A stretch of DNA of 64,000 nt from Steinernema hermaphroditum (taxonomy: Eukaryota > Nematoda > Chromadorea > Rhabditida > Steinernematidae): NCBI GenBank assembly GCA_030435675.1, contig CM059621.1, positions 3,224,001-3,288,000 on the forward strand, read 5' to 3'. The notes under the pieces were generated by a model. The model did no database searches, had not been told where the DNA came from, and saw nothing but the letters and a program-made list of their open reading frames with translations. Both the position numbers and the translations under genes were made by a program. This document shows positions 1 through 11,256 of the stretch, in pieces (positions within the stretch are counted from its first letter, which is position 1; every line of letters begins with the position of its first letter).

Positions 1-152
1 AGCAGATTAAACGACGGTACTGACGGAACAGAATGGTAGACACGCACAGAAACGGAATACATAATGAATCCGCTGTAACACTGCGCTCACTAATCCAGGA
101 TGGCAACAACAAACAAGAAACGTGGCAAATAAGTGGGTACTCGTGGAACGAC

Positions 153-159
153 TATAAAA
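153..159 (+). promoter_or_regulatory. TATA box of secreted repeat protein gene, copy 1
   Basis: TATAAAA lies 37 bp before the ATG at 197. The same box at the same distance occurs in copy 2 (9157-9163, minus) and copy 3 (13105-13111). The spacing fits a core promoter with a very short 5' leader. Confidence 0.6.
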
Positions 160-196
160 CGGAGCTCCCGATACAGATAGCAGCGCAGGCACAGTC

Positions 197-3028
197 ATGT
201 GTTGTCGTGGTGTGGTTCTGGCCTTCTCCGTCGCTCTGCTCTTCCTCGGTTCTGGTAACATTTGGAAACCATGTAAGGCACCCTAATGTTTTGCGTTTAG
301 TGGAAGCAGGATCGGGATCTCAGGAGAGTCGGGACAAGTTCAGCAAACGCGGTTCTTGTGTGAAAAAGGATCAAAACGGAGACTGTCCCCTAAAGGAGGG
401 CCTTCACAATGCCAGCCTGCAGCTGTCCGGTTCCGATCTAGTCAATTTCAACGTGGTCGTCGACCAGATCAACGAAGTCCTCTCGAACGCTTCCCTGACG
501 GACGATGAGCAGATTTCGGCCTGTGGATACCTGCTCCTCATCTTCTTCAAGCAGTACCAGTCGATCGCTTTGGAGATTCAGTTCTTCCAGATCGTTGGCT
601 TTGGCAGTTTCAACGATTTCTGCGATGTCGCGCAGCAAGTCGACGGCGAACAGACCGAGGGACTGCTTTTTGTGGGCAGTGATGGCGACTGCGACGTCAC
701 GCGGGCCTTGAAGCACAAGTGTGCCGCCGCGTCCAGTGGTATGCAGCTGCATGAGTGCCAGTGGCTTGTATCGCAGATCCATTCTGTCATCATCGGCTCC
801 GACGACGTCCACTACAAGCATGTGCTCATCGAAGAAGTGTTCCAAGACTTTGAGGCGCAGTTTGGCGCTGCCGACTTCGAGGCCTTCTCGGAAATTCAGA
901 TCACCTCGTTCGGATTCCTTGGCCAGTTCCGCCGCGTTTGCAAGCAGTTCCACCGCCTCGCCAACATCCACAATCTCTTTATGGGTGGCAACAACTGTGC
1001 CTTCCTGCAAGGCATCAACGCCTCCGCACAGGACTCGAACGCCCCTTGGAGTCGCTCCGAGCGCACTCAGCTGCTTGACTTCATTTCAAACCTGCAGATC
1101 GTCATGAATGACAACACCTTGGCCGACTTCGACAAGATGAGAGCATGTGTGCACTCTTTCAGACAATTCCTGCTCACCTTTGAATTCATGGAAGCTCGTA
1201 TGCGCATCCTGATCAGCGTTGGCTCTCAGTTCAACTTTGGCTCCTTTGGTGACTTCTTCGACTGCTTCTCCTTCGTAAGTCTGCTCTTGAATATCCATCT
1301 CGCTTGACCGCTCTAGATGTCCGTTATTCAACCTGGTGTCACCGGAGTTCCCGGTGCTCCCGTCTCTGGAGCCACGCAAGTTTCCAGCGCAACAACTGCA
1401 GCATCCTCTCCGAGCGTCACCCAAATGTCCTCCTCAGTTACCCAGCTCCCCACTCAGTCCGTGTCGCCCGGAACTCCCTCATCGGAAGCCATTGGCAGAT
1501 TCCAAACTGCCCTGAACCTCGTCGACTGCAGTCACGGCGGAGCTGCTGGCACCCTCCTCATCCAAGGCCTTCTGAACATGGCGTCTAGCCTCAGCGGATC
1601 CGACCAAACTGACTGGATCACCGAAGTGCAGTTCGTACGCGACAACATCGTGTGCAACGTCTCTCTCAGCTCTCAACAACAGCTCGTCTTCGCCACCTAC
1701 CATATTAAGGACTTCTGCAAAGGTCACCTATCTATCAAAAAGATCGTACGGTATCTCTTCATCAGCAGCTGGGGCATGCTCAACGATCTCTTCAATGTCG
1801 CCATCGAGGTATCTGTGAATGTTCTCGAAATATCTACATTAGCCGATTAAGTTTAACGGACGATCGTGTCAGTCTGTGCTCGTCTTCAGCGGCGGAGAAT
1901 GTCAGCTCACCTCTTCCATCGAATCTGCCATCTCGTCCTTCAGCCTCACAGTCCAGCAGCAGTCTGACTGTAACGCCCTCGTCGCCGACATCAAATCGAT
2001 CGCAAGCAGCTCGTCGCTCAGCTCTTCCCAAATTTTGGAGGAGCTCGAGATCCGATTCCAATCTTTCTTCAAGAGTCACCCAGAACTGGAAGATCAGTTC
2101 GCAAACATCAATATCGGTTCCTGGGGAGCTTTCAAGATGTTCCGGGACGTGTCATTGGAGGTAGGTGCTTGTTAGCTCTCACGAACTAAGCTATTTGTGC
2201 AGTGGTTCCGCTTCTCGCACTTCGAACACCTCTTCTCTGCTCGAGCCGGACAGTCGCAGTGCATCATGGCAAACGATATGACGAATGACTGCAGCAACTC
2301 GAGCTATGGCCTCACTCGCGCTGAACAGACCTCCACTCTTGACTTGATCTCCAATATCCAGGCGCACTCGCAGCAGGCTGGAGTCGCTATGACAATCGCA
2401 CAGAACATCGTCATTGACTGGAAGCAGTTCCTCAAGATCAACAACTTCCTCTTCGCCAGCATCCGCGAGTTCTCCATCTTCCTGGAAGTCATCTTCGGCA
2501 GCTTCGGTGACTTCCTGGACTGCTTTGACATCGTATATTTCCGTGTATACGTCTCAGCTTTCCGTTTTATTTAGATGTGTGTCCTCAACCCCAGCGGAAC
2601 CGAAGTGCCTTCGCTGCCTCCCATGACTACTCCTATGCCACCCACAACGACCATGATGACTGGAAACTGCGCTACTGCGGGCCCACTTTTCCAACTCAAC
2701 AACAACCACTCCATTGTGGTGAGGCCTACTTCACCGCCTTTCCTTCCAAAACCCTCTTCAGGTGGATAGTCTCTACACCGACTGTAACAGCTACAACGGA
2801 ACCCAGTGCGTCAACTTCAAGCCCTACATCCTTAAGATCGACAACAGCGTCGTTCGCAACACCACGCTCACCACCGACGTCCAGCGAATTAATGCCTTCG
2901 CGTACATCATCACACAATATTGCGGCACAAACTCTCAACGTCTTTTCTGGGTGATGAACTCGCAAATGAGCAATGGATGGGGCTCCGTCCAGCAGCTGTG
3001 CAACTGCAATGGAACCATGTCTGGCTAA
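197..3028 (+). CDS. Secreted multi-repeat protein, copy 1 (family not recognised)
   Basis: Model: exons 197-254, 301-1274, 1317-1808, 1873-2160, 2203-2532, 2575-2718 and 2762-3028; 850 aa with introns of 42-64 bp. The N-terminus (MCCRGVVLAFSVALLFLG) is a signal peptide, so the product should be secreted. The rest consists of about six divergent modules of ~90-140 residues. Each has amphipathic helix-like stretches, cysteines, N-glycosylation sequons such as NASL, and a closing motif of the type G-[SF]-[FW]-G-x-[FL]. Introns 2-6 are all phase 0, and several fall exactly at module ends. A Pro/Thr-rich linker (residues ~725-740) precedes the last module. AATAAA is at 3152-3157. I do not recognise the family and assign no function. 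Copies 2 and 3 and the gene at 18019-19386 are paralogues. Confidence 0.88.
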
Positions 3029-3194
3029 ATGCGACAGGTCCGCGGCCCTGCCCATAACACCACGACTAATTGTGGCAGGCCCACAATCATCATTATTTGT
3101 TTTTCCTCCTCGGGATGGGATGAATTACTATGCATCTAAAATGTTGAGACAAATAAATTTTGTCTTGCGAAAGCGGGTTTCCAAGCGGTAACTT

Positions 3195-3596
3195 GTCGTG
3201 TAGCATCTGACGCACAGTCTCACTCATGCCGCGGTGGCGAGCGGTCGGTCCTTCCTTCGCTCACTGAGCGTCTGGTTGGTGTGACGACAAACCTGCCTTC
3301 AAACAACGGCAAAGAAGCTTCCAGAACGAGTTGGACACCCGGAAGCCATAGTCCCACCACCGCTGACAAACAAGATATCCGACTCCAAGAATCCGGCGGC
3401 GCAAGAAATCATCCTGAAAGTCGCCGACACCCTAAGGATCAGCGAAGATGCGACTCCCGGACCAAGCGCCCATGTCTGCAATGCAAACAAAGCGCAATCC
3501 TACAGCCGCCCCTGTACCCCAAACGTTCTCAGAAGTAGAAGCTTTGTCACCATTTCCGGGATCGCGTCAACTCTTGGATGCCCCGTAAAACGCGCC
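3195..3596 (+). repeat. Family A dispersed repeat, truncated copy at the palindrome edge
   Basis: It begins near the string CATGCCGCGGTGGCGAGCGG and runs through conserved blocks shared with 22830-23210, 28010-28270 and 34684-35145. The copy stops at 3596, where the palindrome arm ends. Its mirror in the right arm continues to about 5640. An ORF at 3281-3538 inside it is not conserved between copies and is not annotated as a gene. Confidence 0.75.
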
Positions 3597-4440
3597 TTGC
3601 AAGAAACGGTTTGCAGAAAAAATATTTCAAACGGTTTTGCAGAGTTTGTCTTTCTCCTTCGATATCTCCTTCTCGTCAAAAAAGGCCACTTCGGCAACCC
3701 TTCTATGACAAACCTGATACGCCTTGGGATTCGGTACGCTAGATGGATCTTCAGCGATGATTTGCTCTGTTTGTGTCATTGCTTGATTGCTTCTCCGCTG
3801 CAGTATGTCTGCAAAAATCTATATCGTTCTCATCCATCATCGCTGCTATTGTCCACGGTCTCACTCGTGTCGTGGTGCCGAGCGGTCGGTCCATCATTCG
3901 CTCTCTGAAGGTCTGGTTGGTCAGATGGCAAAGCCTGTGGCAGTTTTGAGTCTCCCGGCTTGCAGAGGGAACTATGACACCCAAAAGCCGTTGTCCCGCA
4001 ACCGCTAAAAACAAGCTGCCCAACGCCAGGAATCCAGTGAGGTGATATGTCATCTCGAAGGTCGCCGACGCTCTGAAGACTGACTAAGACGCATCTTCCC
4101 AACGAAGGACCCATGTCTCCGACGTAGATGCCAGCGCCTAAACCGCTCCTGCCGACGGGCTTTTGGGTTTAACGTTCAATAATGTATGCATTCCTGGTAA
4201 CATATTGTCAGTTCGATCCTTGAGTTAGCTAGACACTGAGAAAGGTTGCCTCTTCATCGTACCGCGGCTTCTATCGTGCCGCAACATAAAAAGTGCATTA
4301 GCTTGTTGCGCAATAAACATTGTAGATCGGCGCCGTTCACGACTGCGAGGATGGAGTCAATCGAAGGGCCAAGTGAAAGGATGAAGCCTCAAGTACGAGC
4401 CCCGATTTATGCCAAAATGATCCAAACAAACTGACTGTCA
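3597..4440. other. Palindrome spacer, left part, non-coding
   Basis: No gene is supported here. A second, more diverged family A fragment occupies about 3832-4160 (shared blocks GAGCGGTCGGTCC, TCTGGTTGGT, GTCGCCGACGCTCTGA). The rest shows no recognisable structure. Confidence 0.5.
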
Positions 4441-4494
4441 AATCACATTTTATTACATCGAACAGTACAGTAACTTCCAGCACCAACGGCTATT

Positions 4495-5469
4495 TCACTG
4501 CTGGATAGTCGAGCGCTTTCCACTTACAATTTGACTAGTCATAGCTTGACTAACCACTGTATTTTTGGGCACAGTATACTTTCCTTTTCGAAAACAAATC
4601 CAATTCTTGACACAATCCCTGTAAGGTTTGATACACCAAATGCAGCTGAGCACTCCAAGAACACCAAGCATGTATGGTCCAATAAAGAACGGCACCATGA
4701 GTGCCACTCTATGTGGATGCTGTATATAAATCGCAAAAATCCCAACAGACACAGGCAAAAATCCAAAGAGCACAGGTAATGACGTTAGGACGATGAGGTT
4801 TACGGTCATCATCAGCTGCATTTTGTAAGTTTTAATGCTTTTTTGACCTTTGTCGGCAAACACCTTCTTGATGCTTAAGACTGAAAAGACAACAGCTAAT
4901 ATGACGAGCAATAGGCAATACAGTAATACAACAATAAGGAAGAGACTCTGTTCCAGCGCATAACAGTTTAGGTTCGGCCGGCTCGAAGGAAGTTTATAAA
5001 GCCATAGGACCGTTGAAATCGTTGTTGAGGTGCAGACATATAACGCGCCGATGAGGTAGATCGATTTTCTTGAACTTACGACTTCAGAAAGGGAACAGCG
5101 AGAGAGCCATATGTACTGAAACAGCAGAGAAAGGAGAATAGCTTGCGAACAGCAAGCGTAGTATGTGCAAAGGGATGAAAATAATATTTCACCAACCACT
5201 GGCCCCATAGGCCGCAACAGACCAGTCATTTTAAAACAGGGATTAGGGTCTGCCACAAAAACGGGAAGATAAAGTGTTCCTTGCTCAGTGCCAGAAATTA
5301 GGTATATTATCGTGATGTTAAGAATGCAATAAGAGTACTTTTTCATGGTCGGGGGCGTTCTATATTTAATGAGTAAAAGCAGAATAAGACAGAAAACGAA
5401 ATTTACAGCAGCTAAACTCTTAACTGATATGAAGTAGAAATGCTCGACACGAGCGGGTAACTCGAGCAT
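4495..5469 (-). CDS. Srh/Sri-like seven-TM chemoreceptor, intronless
   Basis: A single 324-codon ORF encodes a seven-helix membrane protein. Features typical of the nematode Srh/Sri/Str superfamily are visible: a 'TPPTMKKYSY' motif after TM1, a conserved threonine-lysine segment before TM6 (KTYKMQLM), and a C-terminal 'KPYRDCV' motif after TM7. The product would be a G-protein-coupled chemoreceptor in sensory cilia. Unlike every other receptor in this window it has no introns, which may indicate a retrocopy. A poly(A) signal (TTTATT on plus, 4449-4454) lies ~40 bp after the stop. It sits alone in the palindrome spacer. Subfamily (Srh versus Sri) is not certain. Confidence 0.82.
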   Translation of the reverse strand: MLELPARVEHFYFISVKSLAAVNFVFCLILLLLIKYRTPPTMKKYSYCILNITIIYLISGTEQGTLYLPVFVADPNPCFKMTGLLRPMGPVVGEILFSSLCTYYACCSQAILLSLLFQYIWLSRCSLSEVVSSRKSIYLIGALYVCTSTTISTVLWLYKLPSSRPNLNCYALEQSLFLIVVLLYCLLLVILAVVFSVLSIKKVFADKGQKSIKTYKMQLMMTVNLIVLTSLPVLFGFLPVSVGIFAIYIQHPHRVALMVPFFIGPYMLGVLGVLSCIWCIKPYRDCVKNWICFRKGKYTVPKNTVVSQAMTSQIVSGKRSTIQQ

Positions 5470-6120
5470 GTTGTGCTTACAAAAAGGAAATACGAAGATT
5501 GTGATTTTCGATTAAATTCACACCTGTTAAATGCTTATTTGCGCCGTTATCCGATAATTAACATCCATCGTACAAACAGCTGGGCTTGTATCAAAACAGC
5601 CCAACTTTGACTTTATTTGACGAGTCGAAAGCACTACGCCTTGCATGACACCGAATCACAGACAAATAGAGGACATTACGAGCGGCCTGCTTCATCCCTG
5701 GCGTAGTTGTTGTTGCGGTGGCGCGTTTTACGGGGCATCCAAGAGTTGACGCGATCCCGGAAATGGTGACAAAGCTTCTACTTCTGAGAACGTTTGGGGT
5801 ACAGGGGCGGCTGTAGGATTGCGCTTTGTTTGCATTGCAGACATGGGCGCTTGGTCCGGGAGTCGCATCTTCGCTGATCCTTAGGGTGTCGGCGACTTTC
5901 AGGATGATTTCTTGCGCCGCCGGATTCTTGGAGTCGGATATCTTGTTTGTCAGCGGTGGTGGGACTATGGCTTCCGGGTGTCCAACTCGTTCTGGAAGCT
6001 TCTTTGCCGTTGTTTGAAGGCAGGTTTGTCGTCACACCAACCAGACGCTCAGTGAGCGAAGGAAGGACCGACCGCTCGCCACCGCGGCATGAGTGAGACT
6101 GTGCGTCAGATGCTACACGA
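5470..6120 (-). repeat. Family A dispersed repeat, fuller copy (about 5640-6120) and flank
   Basis: The sequence from about 5640 to 6120 is a family A copy in minus orientation. It starts near a block resembling 'GACAAATAGAGGA' and ends near 'CCACCGCGGCATGAGTGAG'. The right palindrome arm begins inside it, at 5720. Between 5470 and 5640 nothing is recognised. Confidence 0.65.
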
Positions 6121-9100
6121 CAAGTTACCGCTTGGAAACCCGCTTTCGCAAGACAAAATTTATTTGTCTCAACATTTTAGATGCATAGTAATTCATCCCA
6201 TCCCGAGGAGGAAAAACAAATAATGATGATTGTGGGCCTGCCACAATTAGTCGTGGTGTTATGGGCAGGGCCGCGGACCTGTCGCATTTAGCCAGACATG
6301 GTTCCATTGCAGTTGCACAGCTGCTGGACGGAGCCCCATCCATTGCTCATTTGCGAGTTCATCACCCAGAAAAGACGTTGAGAGTTTGTGCCGCAATATT
6401 GTGTGATGATGTACGCGAAGGCATTAATTCGCTGGACGTCGGTGGTGAGCGTGGTGTTGCGAACGACGCTGTTGTCGATCTTAAGGATGTAGGGCTTGAA
6501 GTTGACGCACTGGGTTCCGTTGTAGCTGTTACAGTCGGTGTAGAGACTATCCACCTGAAGAGGGTTTTGGAAGGAAAGGCGGTGAAGTAGGCCTCACCAC
6601 AATGGAGTGGTTGTTGTTGAGTTGGAAAAGTGGGCCCGCAGTAGCGCAGTTTCCAGTCATCATGGTCGTTGTGGGTGGCATAGGAGTAGTCATGGGAGGC
6701 AGCGAAGGCACTTCGGTTCCGCTGGGGTTGAGGACACACATCTAAATAAAACGGAAAGCTGAGACGTATACACGGAAATATACGATGTCAAAGCAGTCCA
6801 GGAAGTCACCGAAGCTGCCGAAGATGACTTCCAGGAAGATGGAGAACTCGCGGATGCTGGCGAAGAGGAAGTTGTTGATCTTGAGGAACTGCTTCCAGTC
6901 AATGACGATGTTCTGTGCGATTGTCATAGCGACTCCAGCCTGCTGCGAGTGCGCCTGGATATTGGAGATCAAGTCAAGAGTGGAGGTCTGTTCAGCGCGA
7001 GTGAGGCCATAGCTCGAGTTGCTGCAGTCATTCGTCATATCGTTTGCCATGATGCACTGCGACTGTCCGGCTCGAGCAGAGAAGAGGTGTTCGAAGTGCG
7101 AGAAGCGGAACCACTGCACAAATAGCTTAGTTCGTGAGAGCTAACAAGCACCTACCTCCAATGACACGTCCCGGAACATCTTGAAAGCTCCCCAGGAACC
7201 GATATTGATGTTTGCGAACTGATCTTCCAGTTCTGGGTGACTCTTGAAGAAAGATTGGAATCGGATCTCGAGCTCCTCCAAAATTTGGGAAGAGCTGAGC
7301 GACGAGCTGCTTGCGATCGATTTGATGTCGGCGACGAGGGCGTTACAGTCAGACTGCTGCTGGACTGTGAGGCTGAAGGACGAGATGGCAGATTCGATGG
7401 AAGAGGTGAGCTGACATTCTCCGCCGCTGAAGACGAGCACAGACTGACACGATCGTCCGTTAAACTTAATCGGCTAATGTAGATATTTCGAGAACATTCA
7501 CAGATACCTCGATGGCGACATTGAAGAGATCGTTGAGCATGCCCCAGCTGCTGATGAAGAGATACCGTACGATCTTTTTGATAGATAGGTGACCTTTGCA
7601 GAAGTCCTTAATATGGTAGGTGGCGAAGACGAGCTGTTGTTGAGAGCTGAGAGAGACGTTGCACACGATGTTGTCGCGTACGAACTGCACTTCGGTGATC
7701 CAGTCAGTTTGGTCGGATCCGCTGAGGCTAGACGCCATGTTCAGAAGGCCTTGGATGAGGAGGGTGCCAGCAGCTCCGCCGTGACTGCAGTCGACGAGGT
7801 TCAGGGCAGTTTGGAATCTGCCAATGGCTTCCGATGAGGGAGTTCCGGGCGACACGGACTGAGTGGGGAGCTGGGTAACTGAGGAGGACATTTGGGTGAC
7901 GCTCGGAGAGGATGCTGCAGTTGTTGCGCTGGAAACTTGCGTGGCTCCAGAGACGGGAGCACCGGGAACTCCGGTGACACCAGGTTGAATAACGGACATC
8001 TAGAGCGGTCAAGCGAGATGGATATTCAAGAGCAGACTTACGAAGGAGAAGCAGTCGAAGAAGTCACCAAAGGAGCCAAAGTTGAACTGAGAGCCAACGC
8101 TGATCAGGATGCGCATACGAGCTTCCATGAATTCAAAGGTGAGCAGGAATTGTCTGAAAGAGTGCACACATGCTCTCATCTTGTCGAAGTCGGCCAAGGT
8201 GTTGTCATTCATGACGATCTGCAGGTTTGAAATGAAGTCAAGCAGCTGAGTGCGCTCGGAGCGACTCCAAGGGGCGTTCGAGTCCTGTGCGGAGGCGTTG
8301 ATGCCTTGCAGGAAGGCACAGTTGTTGCCACCCATAAAGAGATTGTGGATGTTGGCGAGGCGGTGGAACTGCTTGCAAACGCGGCGGAACTGGCCAAGGA
8401 ATCCGAACGAGGTGATCTGAATTTCCGAGAAGGCCTCGAAGTCGGCAGCGCCAAACTGCGCCTCAAAGTCTTGGAACACTTCTTCGATGAGCACATGCTT
8501 GTAGTGGACGTCGTCGGAGCCGATGATGACAGAATGGATCTGCGATACAAGCCACTGGCACTCATGCAGCTGCATACCACTGGACGCGGCGGCACACTTG
8601 TGCTTCAAGGCCCGCGTGACGTCGCAGTCGCCATCACTGCCCACAAAAAGCAGTCCCTCGGTCTGTTCGCCGTCGACTTGCTGCGCGACATCGCAGAAAT
8701 CGTTGAAACTGCCAAAGCCAACGATCTGGAAGAACTGAATCTCCAAAGCGATCGACTGGTACTGCTTGAAGAAGATGAGGAGCAGGTATCCACAGGCCGA
8801 AATCTGCTCATCGTCCGTCAGGGAAGCGTTCGAGAGGACTTCCTTGATCTGGTCGACGACCACGTTGAAATTGACTAGATCGGAACCGGACAGCTGCAGG
8901 CTGGCATTGTGAAGGCCCTCCTTTAGGGGACAGTCTCCGTTTTGATCCTTTTTCACACAAGAACCGCGTTTGCTGAACTTGTCCCGACTCTCCTGAGATC
9001 CCGATCCTGCTTCCACTAAACGCAAAACATTAGGGTGCCTTACATGGTTTCCAAATGTTACCAGAACCGAGGAAGAGCAGAGCGACGGAGAAGGCCAGAA

Positions 9101-9315
9101 CCACACCACGACAACACATGACTGTGCCTGCGCTGCTATCTGTATCGGGAGCTCCGTTTTATAGTCGTTCCACGAGTACCCACTTATTTGCCACGTTTCT
9201 TGTTTGTTGTTGCCATCCTGGATTAGTGAGCGCAGTGTTACAGCGGATTCATTATGTATTCCGTTTCTGTGCGTGTCTACCATTCTGTTCCGTCAGTACC
9301 GTCGTTTAATCTGCT
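5720..9315 (-). repeat. Right arm of the large inverted duplication
   Basis: This is the mirror of 1-3596 with one noticed substitution (8843). Similarity to the third copy continues beyond 9315 to about 9420 (matching ~12847 onward), so the original duplicated unit was longer than the part visible at the left window edge. Confidence 0.95.
6288..9119 (-). CDS. Secreted multi-repeat protein, copy 2
   Basis: Model: complement of exons 6288-6554, 6598-6741, 6784-7113, 7156-7443, 7508-7999, 8042-9015 and 9062-9119; 850 aa. The exon lengths, introns and signal peptide are the same as in copy 1. The only protein difference I found is one Asn-to-Lys change in the first module (codon containing 8843). 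The TATA box is at 9157-9163 and the poly(A) signal at 6159-6164 (both read on minus). The gene is tail-to-tail with copy 1 across the spacer and head-to-head with copy 3. Such identity, introns included, implies very recent duplication, gene conversion, or an assembly artefact. Confidence 0.88.
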
Positions 9316-9429
9316 AACAGAAGCCATAATCATTTCCATGAACATGGCGGAAACTATATTGATTAGAACATAGTGGGCACAAACGCAAGCGAAGGTTCTT
9401 TTCGAAGGTGAAACATTCGTCTGCCTTGT

Positions 9430-10160
9430 GAAACATAAGAACATTGTGTTGTGCATTTGGCCGTTTTGGCATTGTTTAACTTGTGTCGCTGGCTATAACT
9501 CGGGATCGCTCTAAGTGAAGCCGTAGTTCTATTGCCTCGCAAAGACGACCGTCATCACCGCTCGTCCACCCATCCACCCGCACAGCGAAAAGACACTACC
9601 GTACCGATGATAGATCAGCCTAATATCACAGAGAAGGAATTCAACCTCTACGACGTTATCATCAATCCCAGTCACTATGCCAGACGGCAACGAGAAAAAA
9701 GCGCACATCAGTTCACAATCTAAAAATTTAAGCTGCGGGCGAGGGGAACGAGCTCCGTAACGAGCTCCAATCATTTTTGCGCATGGCCTAACATCCAGGC
9801 TTGGCTTAGGCTCCGGCTTAGGACTATGCCTATTGATTTTACGCAAGGCCTGTTGTCTTGAAGGCTTCGCCGTTATTCTTCTGTCGGACTGAATTCTGTT
9901 AGCAGTCTATGCTGTTAAAGTTTGTTTGTTTTCAGCTTTGTCTAGACGAAAGTCTTGCTTTGTCTGTATTCAGAATCCTCAGTATACACATTTTTGCCCT
10001 AATCTGTCAGACGACGATTTCTACTGATGTTTTTGGTCTTAATTATATAGCAAGTTGTTATTACGATAGTAAATGAAATATCGTGCATGAATTGTTATCA
10101 ACATATCATGTTTTTTCCAGTTGCATAAGACGCCATGCGAAATCTGGAGTACATAACATT
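9430..10160. other. Intergenic, no supported gene
   Basis: Short ORFs at 9532-9723 (plus) and 9529-9846 (minus) overlap each other and have no splice context or paralogue in the window. I see nothing convincing here. Confidence 0.4.
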
Positions 10161-10223
10161 ACGATGTTTATTCATCTACAATTAGAGTTTGTACACTAGG
10201 CAGTTAGATCGGCACATTGCATA

Positions 10224-10856
10224 TCATCGGCAGATCCTTGAATTCTGCATTTCTACATCAAAAGAACTGTCATTGTGCTTTAGATACTTATAGCATTCGT
10301 ACAATGTACTGAGAAACCACAGTCCTTTCAGCAGCAGAAGAAATATAACAAAGTCGGCAACTACACCAATCTGTCGGAATTCTGTCTCTAAAATGGAAAG
10401 TTGTCATCGTTTAATCAAATACTACGTACCTTGAGACTCTGATACTTTGTTCTCAAAGAATAAATTTGGAGAAAGAATAAAAATCCCCAGTAAGGGAACC
10501 GATATGATGAATGCGATGTTCGAGATAACCTGAAAAACGGACAATGTGCTCGGATATATGAGAATTGTGGTACCAGAACGATCATTAAAGGCATCAACAA
10601 TTGGTGCTTATTCTTATCCGCTCCACAGGCAGTACACGCTCCTAGAACCATAACAGCAAGAGCGGCTAAGTCAACAGCGAATAGCCGACCATGTTCGGCA
10701 ACAGTAGCTATGCAACCAAACGTCAAGTAGAATACACCAATAAGGAGAGTTCCCGACTATAAACAATCTATTTAATATATTAGGAGCTTACGATAGTTCA
10801 CTTACTCTTACATGCATAACGCCGCATAGGCAGTGGTCATTTGAGCTCAAAGTCAT
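10224..10856 (-). CDS. LAPTM-like four-TM membrane protein
   Basis: Model: complement of exons 10224-10387, 10430-10529, 10574-10756 and 10806-10856; 165 aa with introns of 42-49 bp. The N-terminus carries a C-x-C-G-x-x-H-x-R-x-G-x-x-x-x-G motif (CLCGVMHVRSGTLLIG), known from a nematode family related to lysosome-associated LAPTM proteins. Three or four hydrophobic helices follow, then a short polar tail. The poly(A) signal is at 10167-10172 (minus). A paralogue with the same exon plan lies at 16568-17205, on the other side of copy 3. The probable location is the endomembrane system; function is unknown. Splice sites are consistent and the frame is closed throughout. Confidence 0.75.
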
Positions 10857-11256
10857 CCTACTGTGCACTGAATTGCCAACTCCAGCATTGAATATATAAA
10901 AAGAAACAAGGAAGAAAAGTTGTTTTGATGAGAGACATTACGTCATTGAGAAAAAAACTTGTTCCAGTCGGTGATTCACTCGACATGCCTGATGTCTTTT
11001 TGTCACAAGATACTCTGTGTTGAGACTTGACATGACGTCAGGCATGCCGCAAATAAAAAAATGGTATGGTTATAACATTTCGAATGCCCAGTATATCATA
11101 ATTTAAACGACTTGCTATGTATTTGAGACTTTTCTTGGAGAGATTCCACATGGTGTCTTGAACAACCGGAAAAAACATGATATGGTGATAACGACACGTA
11201 TGCATCATGAAATTGCAACTTGCTACATAATTAAGACAGAAAAAAAAACATAAGTA
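10857..11256. other. Intergenic, AT-rich, nothing recognised
   Basis: No ORF, repeat family copy or RNA-like structure was identified. Confidence 0.4.

Larger units (their letters stand above)
1..3596 (+). repeat. Left arm of a large inverted duplication (palindrome)
   Basis: This segment is the reverse complement of 5720-9315 (paired positions sum to 9316). The match covers the promoter, all seven exons and six introns of the secreted-protein gene, its 3' flank and part of a family A repeat. The only mismatch I found is at 473, pairing with 8843. Identity stops abruptly after 3596. The left limit is cut by the window, so the arm may be longer. Confidence 0.95.

Noticed and set aside
33..196. 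Upstream extension of the first ORF of copy 1 (ATG at 33)
   Set aside because: It spans the TATA box and intron 1. The ATG at 197 gives a proper signal peptide after splicing at 254/301, and the arrangement is identical in three copies.
438..1010. 190-codon minus-strand ORF opposite copy 1 (mirrored at 8306-8878 and 13435-13962)
   Set aside because: It is an antisense shadow of exon 2. It persists only because the sense codons avoid certain bases, and it has no start context, signal or splice partners.
3281..3538. 85-codon ORF (mirrored at 5778-6035)
   Set aside because: It lies within a family A repeat. Other copies have stops and frameshifts, and its duplication merely reflects the palindrome.
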